From DASUGM01 sp036274055 (lineage in GTDB: Bacteria; Acidobacteriota; Vicinamibacteria; Vicinamibacterales; SCN-69-37): a DNA stretch of 29,585 nucleotides. Every line of letters starts with the position of its first letter. The first letter of the stretch is position 1. This document shows positions 25,215 to 29,585 of this stretch, piece by piece. The translations under genes were made by a program, and so were the position numbers. The notes beneath the pieces are model-generated. The model was not told where the DNA came from. It saw only the letters and a list, made by a program, of their open reading frames with translations, and searched no databases. The stretch spans positions 1-29,585 of the forward strand of contig DASUGM010000256.1 in NCBI GenBank assembly GCA_036274055.1. Direction: 5' to 3'.

Positions 25215-26711
25215 ATGTCTGTGAAGATCTGCGAGACCGTGATGGCGAAGACGATGAAGGAGCTGCGGGCGGCGCGTGACGCGTCGGCCGCCGATATCGT
25301 CGAACTCCGTCTCGACGGCGTCGCCGATCTCGACGTCGCCGGCGCGCTCGCCGATCGCCGCCGTCCCGTCATCGTCACCTGCCGGTCGGCCGCGGAGGGC
25401 GGCCGATTCGACGGCGCCGAGGAAACACGCCTCGGCTTCCTCGCCCAGGCGATTCGGCTCAACGCCGAGTACATCGACGTCGAGTGGCGCGCCGACCGCG
25501 CGGGCCTGCCATGGGGCAAGGTCACGCAAATCGTCCTGTCGCATCACGTCTTCGATGGCGTGCCGGCGGATCTGCGCGAGCGCGTCCGGGCGATGCGCGG
25601 CGAAATTGCCGACGTCGTCAAGGTGGCGGTGACGGCCACGTCGTTGCGCGATTGCATCAGCCTGCGCGACGCGGTGACGGGCCACGGCCGCCACATCGCG
25701 ATCGCGATGGGGGAGCCGGGCTGGATCACGCGGACGCATCCGGCGCTGTTTGGATCGCAATGGAGCTACGCCGGCACGGCGGCGCCGGGTCAGATGAGCC
25801 CAATCGCGATCCGCGACTGCTATCGCGTCGACGAAACTACGGCCGCGACCGCGCTCTACGCGATTGCCGGCGCTCCGCTCGCGCACTCGGCATCACCGGC
25901 GATGCACAACGCGGCGTTCCGACACTTGAAGATCGACGCGGTCTTCGTGCCGCTCGAGAGCCCGGACGCCGCCGACTTCAACGACGCCGCCATGGCCTTC
26001 GGCGTGCGCGGCGCAAGCGTGACCGCACCGCTCAAGCAAGCGATTCTGCCGTTTGTCCAACTCCAGGATCGAGAAGCCGAGGACATCGGCACGATCAACA
26101 CCCTGCGGCGCGTGGACGTCGGCTGGGAGGCGCGAAACTTCGACGCGGACGGCTTTCTGGCGCCGATCGAAGAACGCGGCTGGGACTTGTGGGGCAAACG
26201 CGCGGTCGTGCTCGGGGCCGGCGGCGCGGCGCGCACCGCCGCGTGGGTCCTCAGCCGCCAGGGTGCGGAAGTCGCGATTGCCGGCCGCGACCGCGGCCGT
26301 ACTGCGGCGCTGGCCGAAGCGGTCGGGGTCCAGGCGACGGTCTGGCCGCCCGAAGGCGAATGGGATCTGCTCGTCAACGCGACGCCGGTCGGGACCTGGC
26401 CGGGTCACGAACACGCACCCATCTCATTGGCGGCCGTGAAGGCCGAGCGCGTCTACGACCTGGTTTACAACCCCGAGGACACCCGGCTCCTGCGCGAGGC
26501 GCGTGCCGCCGGCGCCGACACGATGGGCGGTCTCGACATGCTGCTCGCGCAGGCCGCGCGGCAATTCGAATGGTGGACGGGGCAGCCGGCGCCGATCGAG
26601 GTCATGCGCGGCGCCGCGATCGCCTTCCTCGCCGAGAGCAGCTCGGATCACGGCGACGACGACAACGAAGCCGACGACTGGGATTGGACGCATGAAGCAG
26701 ACAACCTTTGA
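25215..26711 (+). CDS. aroDE: Bifunctional 3-dehydroquinate dehydratase (type I) / shikimate dehydrogenase
   Basis: 498 residues, ATG directly after the attenuator T-run. Residues 1-210 are a type I dehydroquinase: E30-x-R32 (VELRLDG), the His pair H110-H111 and Schiff-base Lys136 (VVKVAV), with SQWSYAG and PGQMSP near the end. Residues 214-480 are shikimate dehydrogenase: HSASPAMHN with S225 and S227, Lys274 (VTAPLKQ), GTINTL, D312 of the DADG motif, GAGGAAR (334-340) for NADP, NATPVG and YDLVYNP. The two activities catalyse consecutive shikimate steps. Such fusions are known in plants, Chlamydiae and several bacterial phyla. A 25-residue acidic tail (DDDNEADDWDW) exceeds the domain and overlaps trpE by 20 bases. 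It leads the trp operon, so shikimate flow is tied to Trp supply. Confidence 0.95.
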   Translation: MSVKICETVMAKTMKELRAARDASAADIVELRLDGVADLDVAGALADRRRPVIVTCRSAAEGGRFDGAEETRLGFLAQAIRLNAEYIDVEWRADRAGLPWGKVTQIVLSHHVFDGVPADLRERVRAMRGEIADVVKVAVTATSLRDCISLRDAVTGHGRHIAIAMGEPGWITRTHPALFGSQWSYAGTAAPGQMSPIAIRDCYRVDETTAATALYAIAGAPLAHSASPAMHNAAFRHLKIDAVFVPLESPDAADFNDAAMAFGVRGASVTAPLKQAILPFVQLQDREAEDIGTINTLRRVDVGWEARNFDADGFLAPIEERGWDLWGKRAVVLGAGGAARTAAWVLSRQGAEVAIAGRDRGRTAALAEAVGVQATVWPPEGEWDLLVNATPVGTWPGHEHAPISLAAVKAERVYDLVYNPEDTRLLREARAAGADTMGGLDMLLAQAARQFEWWTGQPAPIEVMRGAAIAFLAESSSDHGDDDNEADDWDWTHEADNL

Positions 26712-28161
26712 AGAATTCGTAGACCTGTCCCGGCGCGGGACGTTCGTGCCGGTGTGGCGGGAGATCATGGCGGATCTGCTGACTCCGGTGTCGGCGTTCC
26801 TGAAGATCGCGGAGCACTCCGATTACGCCTTTCTGCTCGAGAGCGTCGAAGGCGGCGAGCACGTCGGGCGCTACTCGTTCCTCGGCAAGGATCCGTTCCT
26901 GGTGCTGCGCGCCCGCGCCGGCAAGACGTCGATCGAGCAGGCCGGCGTCCGGTCCGATCGCGACGAGTCGTTCATCGATGTGCTTCGCGGGCTGATGACG
27001 GAGTTCCACGCCCCCTACGTGCCTGAATTGCCGCGCTTCACCGGCGGCGCGGTCGGCTACCTCGACTACGACACGGCGGAATGGTTCGAGCCGGCGGTCA
27101 AGCAGGACCGTCCGCTGCCCGATCGCGATCAGTCCGGCTTCATGGTGTTCGACACGGTCCTGGCGTTCGATCACGTCAAACACCGCATCATCGCGATCTC
27201 GAACGCGCGGCTGCGCGCCGGCGAGGATCTGCGGGCGCTCTACGATTTCGCCTGCGCCAAGATCGACTTCCTCGAAAAAGAACTCGACCGCAACCTCTCG
27301 CGCTCGTCGCGGACGTCGGCGGCGGCGCTCGACGTCACCGCCAACCAGACGCGTGAGGCCTTCGAGGCGTCGGTCAAGAAGATTCAGGACGACATCGCCG
27401 CCGGCGAGATTTACCAGGCGGTGCTGTCGCAGCGGTTCGAAGCGACCACCAGCGCGTCGCCGTTCGACGTCTACCGCGCGCTGCGCCACATCAATCCGTC
27501 GCCGTACATGTTCTTCATCCGCATGGGCCAGAGCGCCATCGTCGGCGCCTCGCCGGAGATGCTGGTCCGCGTCGAAGGCCGCCATGTCGAGACCCATCCG
27601 ATTGCCGGGACGCGCCGCCGCGGCGCGACACCGGACGAAGATCAGCGCCTCGCCGAAGAGTTGCGCCGCAACGAGAAGGAACGCGCCGAGCACGTCATGC
27701 TCGTCGATCTCGGCCGCAACGACATCGGCCGGGTCGCGGAGGTCGGCAGCGTCCGCGTGCCGCAGTTCATGGCGCTCGAGCGCTTCTCGCATGTGATGCA
27801 TCTCGTGTCGCGGGTCGAAGGCAAGCTCGCCGAAGACCGCGATCGGCTCGACGCCCTGGTGGCGACGTTCCCGGCCGGCACCCTCACCGGCGCGCCGAAG
27901 ATTCGCGCGATGCAGATCGTCAGCGGCCTCGAGCCGACCCGCCGCGGCCTTTACGGCGGCGCGGTCGGCTATCTGGATTTTGCCGGCAACCTCGATTTCT
28001 GCATCGCCATCCGCACCATCGCGATGCAGGGCGGCCACGCCGACATTCAGGCCGGCGCCGGCATCGTCGCCGACTCGCATCCGGCCGCGGAATACGACGA
28101 GACCCGCGACAAGGCGCAGGCGCTGATTCAGGCGCTCGAAATGGCTGAACGAGGCATCTGA
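26692..28161 (+). CDS. trpE: Anthranilate synthase component I
   Basis: 489 residues from ATG 26692; the upstream part of the frame is aroDE shadow. The N-terminal part has LLES (48-51), the Trp feedback-inhibition motif, then VGRYSFLG and GGAVGYLDYD. The C-terminal chorismate-binding domain has EIYQAVLSQRFE, INPSPYMFF, HPIAGTRRRG, ERAEHVMLVDLGRNDIGRV, FPAGTLTGAPK and a final GAGIVADSHPAAEYDET. It makes anthranilate from chorismate with ammonia supplied by TrpG. Overlap of 20 bases with aroDE suggests translational coupling. TrpG starts one base after its stop. Confidence 0.96.
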   Translation: MKQTTFEEFVDLSRRGTFVPVWREIMADLLTPVSAFLKIAEHSDYAFLLESVEGGEHVGRYSFLGKDPFLVLRARAGKTSIEQAGVRSDRDESFIDVLRGLMTEFHAPYVPELPRFTGGAVGYLDYDTAEWFEPAVKQDRPLPDRDQSGFMVFDTVLAFDHVKHRIIAISNARLRAGEDLRALYDFACAKIDFLEKELDRNLSRSSRTSAAALDVTANQTREAFEASVKKIQDDIAAGEIYQAVLSQRFEATTSASPFDVYRALRHINPSPYMFFIRMGQSAIVGASPEMLVRVEGRHVETHPIAGTRRRGATPDEDQRLAEELRRNEKERAEHVMLVDLGRNDIGRVAEVGSVRVPQFMALERFSHVMHLVSRVEGKLAEDRDRLDALVATFPAGTLTGAPKIRAMQIVSGLEPTRRGLYGGAVGYLDFAGNLDFCIAIRTIAMQGGHADIQAGAGIVADSHPAAEYDETRDKAQALIQALEMAERGI

Positions 28162-28162
28162 C

Positions 28163-28735
28163 GTGGTGCTGCTGATCGATAACTACGACTCGTTCACCTG
28201 GAATCTGGCGCACCGGCTCGGCGAGCTGGGCGCCGAGGTGAAAGTCGTGCGCAACGACGCGATCAGCGTCGCGGCGATTGAGGCACTGGCGCCGGCGCGG
28301 ATTGTGATTTCGCCCGGCCCCGGACGCCCGGAAACGGCGGGCGTGTCGATCGAGGCGCTGCGCCATTTCGCCGGCCGCGTGCCGCTGCTTGGTGTGTGTC
28401 TCGGCCACCAGGCGCTGTCGATTGCGTTTGGCGGCCGCGTCGAGCGCGCCACGGCGCCGATGCACGGCAAGACGTCGATGGTCGCGCATGAGAACACGCA
28501 CGTCTTCGCCGGACTCGGCGCGGCGCCGTTCGAGGCGGGCCGCTACCACTCCTTGATTATTCCGCGTGATGCGCTGCCGAAGGACTTCGTCGTGTCGGCG
28601 TGGGTGGAGGATGACGGCACCGTGATGGGCATCCGCCACGAACGCTGGCCCGTGTTCGGCGTCCAGTTCCACCCCGAATCGGTGCTGACCCCGGCCGGAC
28701 AGCGGGTCCTGCAAAACTTCCTGGAGGCGCGCTGA
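28163..28735 (+). CDS. trpG: Anthranilate synthase component II (glutamine amidotransferase)
   Basis: 190 residues, GTG start. DNYDSFTWNLA (6-16), SPGPGRP and the nucleophile elbow GVCLGHQ with Cys79 are intact. H170 and E172 in FHPES complete the class I amidotransferase triad. It releases ammonia from glutamine for TrpE. In some bacteria one such subunit also serves PabB for folate, which the sequence cannot decide. Its TGA shares a base with the trpD ATG (TGATG). Confidence 0.95.
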   Translation: MVLLIDNYDSFTWNLAHRLGELGAEVKVVRNDAISVAAIEALAPARIVISPGPGRPETAGVSIEALRHFAGRVPLLGVCLGHQALSIAFGGRVERATAPMHGKTSMVAHENTHVFAGLGAAPFEAGRYHSLIIPRDALPKDFVVSAWVEDDGTVMGIRHERWPVFGVQFHPESVLTPAGQRVLQNFLEAR

Positions 28736-29585
28736 TGTTCGCCCCGCTGCTGGAGGCCCTGCGCCGCCACGAGGATCTCACGAGCGATCAAGCCGCCGCC
28801 GCCATGGGCGCGATCATGGACGGCCAGGCGCAGCCGGCGCATATCGCCGGTCTGCTGATGGCCCTGGCCCTCAAGGGCGAGCGGCCGTCGGAGATGGTCG
28901 GGTTCGCGCGCGCGATGCGCCAGCGCGCAACGCCGCTCGGGCGATCCTTCGACGACGTGTTCGACACGTGCGGGACCGGCGGCGACGGTGCCCACACTTT
29001 CAACGTCTCGACCGCGGCGGCGATCGTGCTCGCCGGCACCGGCGTCCGCGTCGCCAAGCACGGCAATCGCGCGGTCTCGAGCCGGTGCGGCAGCGCGGAC
29101 GTCTTCGAGGCGCTCGGTGTCGGGCTCGAAGCCGCCCCCGATCGCGTCGTCCGCGCGCTCGAGGAGGCGAACATCGCCTTTTTCTTTGCGCCGGTGTGGC
29201 ATCCGTCGATGCGGCATGCGGGACCGACGCGTCGCGAACTCGGCGTGCGCACGGCGTTCAATCTCCTCGGGCCGCTGACGAACCCGGCGACGGCAAAGCG
29301 GCAACTCGTGGGCGTATCGCGGCCCGAGCACACCGAGCTTGTCGCCCGCGCGTTGGGCGCGCTCGGCGCCGAACGTGCCTGGGTCGTCCACGGCGCCGAT
29401 GGACTCGACGAGCTCTCGACCACCGGCCACACCAAGGTCTCCGAACTGCAGCACGGCTCGGTCAACACGTTCTACATTCACCCCGTCGACGCAGGCGTGC
29501 CGACGGCGCGCGTCTCTGATCTCGCCGGCGGCTCGGCGGCCGATAACGCGGCGGCGATCGTTCGGGTGCTGGACGGGGAGGCCGG
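28735..29585 (+). CDS. trpD: Anthranilate phosphoribosyltransferase (partial, C-terminus beyond right edge)
   Basis: 283 of the usual 340 or so residues are visible and the frame remains open at the window edge. The PRPP-binding glycine loop DTCGTGGDGAHTFNVST (77-93), KHGNRAVSSRCGSADVFEALG (108-128), HPSMRHAGPTRRELGVRT and FNLLGPLTNPA are all conserved. It transfers phosphoribose to anthranilate, the step after TrpEG. Coupled start by TGATG overlap with trpG. Later trp genes (trpC, F, B, A) probably follow outside the window. Confidence 0.95.
   Translation, partial: MFAPLLEALRRHEDLTSDQAAAAMGAIMDGQAQPAHIAGLLMALALKGERPSEMVGFARAMRQRATPLGRSFDDVFDTCGTGGDGAHTFNVSTAAAIVLAGTGVRVAKHGNRAVSSRCGSADVFEALGVGLEAAPDRVVRALEEANIAFFFAPVWHPSMRHAGPTRRELGVRTAFNLLGPLTNPATAKRQLVGVSRPEHTELVARALGALGAERAWVVHGADGLDELSTTGHTKVSELQHGSVNTFYIHPVDAGVPTARVSDLAGGSAADNAAAIVRVLDGEA

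Overview
This window looks like a high-GC (about two-thirds G+C by eye) Gram-negative bacterial chromosome. The most likely source is an Acidobacteriota of the Vicinamibacteria type. That placement is an inference from the gene set: a fused aroD-aroE, a SpoIVB-like S55 protein in a genome with BamD and lipoproteins, an ECF sigma/zinc anti-sigma pair, and frequent GTG starts. No rRNA is present to prove it.

Layout. (1) 1-2438 is an accessory segment. It holds the front of a secreted serine hydrolase that runs off the left edge, an integron attC-like site, a DUF433/DUF5615 toxin-antitoxin pair whose toxin is frameshifted, and a C-terminal scrap of a tyrosine recombinase that stops a few bases from the 3' end of a tRNA-Gly(CCC). 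This reads as the worn end of an island inserted at the tRNA. (2) 2638-5156, minus strand: phosphomannomutase/phosphoglucomutase and a sugar-1-phosphate nucleotidyltransferase, probably for surface polysaccharide precursors, separated by a long inverted repeat. pgsA diverges from them. (3) 5859-13529, minus strand, is one tightly packed run: aroC-def-fmt-rsmB-PASTA protein-rpe-ybgC-like thioesterase-NAD epimerase-bamD-like lipoprotein. Most junctions are ATGA or TGATG/TAATG overlaps. The def-fmt-rsmB-(PASTA)-rpe part mirrors the Firmicutes def-fmt-rsmB-prpC-prkC-rsgA-rpe cluster, but only the PASTA ectodomain of the PrkC-type kinase is present. (4) 13633-18005, plus strand: a large sigma-54-type activator with no receiver domain, followed by two dipeptide/oligopeptide ABC permeases with no ATPase or binding protein nearby. 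(5) 17998-24958: a convergent TPR protein, a near-perfect 28-bp hairpin repeat, an ECF sigma/anti-sigma pair, then (minus) an S55-type protein and a secreted beta-propeller protein. (6) 25059-29585, plus strand: a tryptophan biosynthesis operon, aroDE-trpE-trpG-trpD (the last running off the right edge).

The most notable object is upstream of aroDE. It is a 31-codon leader ORF with four Trp codons, three of them adjacent, followed by mutually exclusive antiterminator and terminator stems that can be drawn base by base (25131-25141 / 25181-25191 / 25197-25207) and a T7 run ending at the aroDE start codon. It is a classic-looking ribosome-mediated trp attenuator. Here it controls a fused shikimate-pathway enzyme as well as the trp genes, and its terminator stem also contains the aroDE Shine-Dalgarno sequence.
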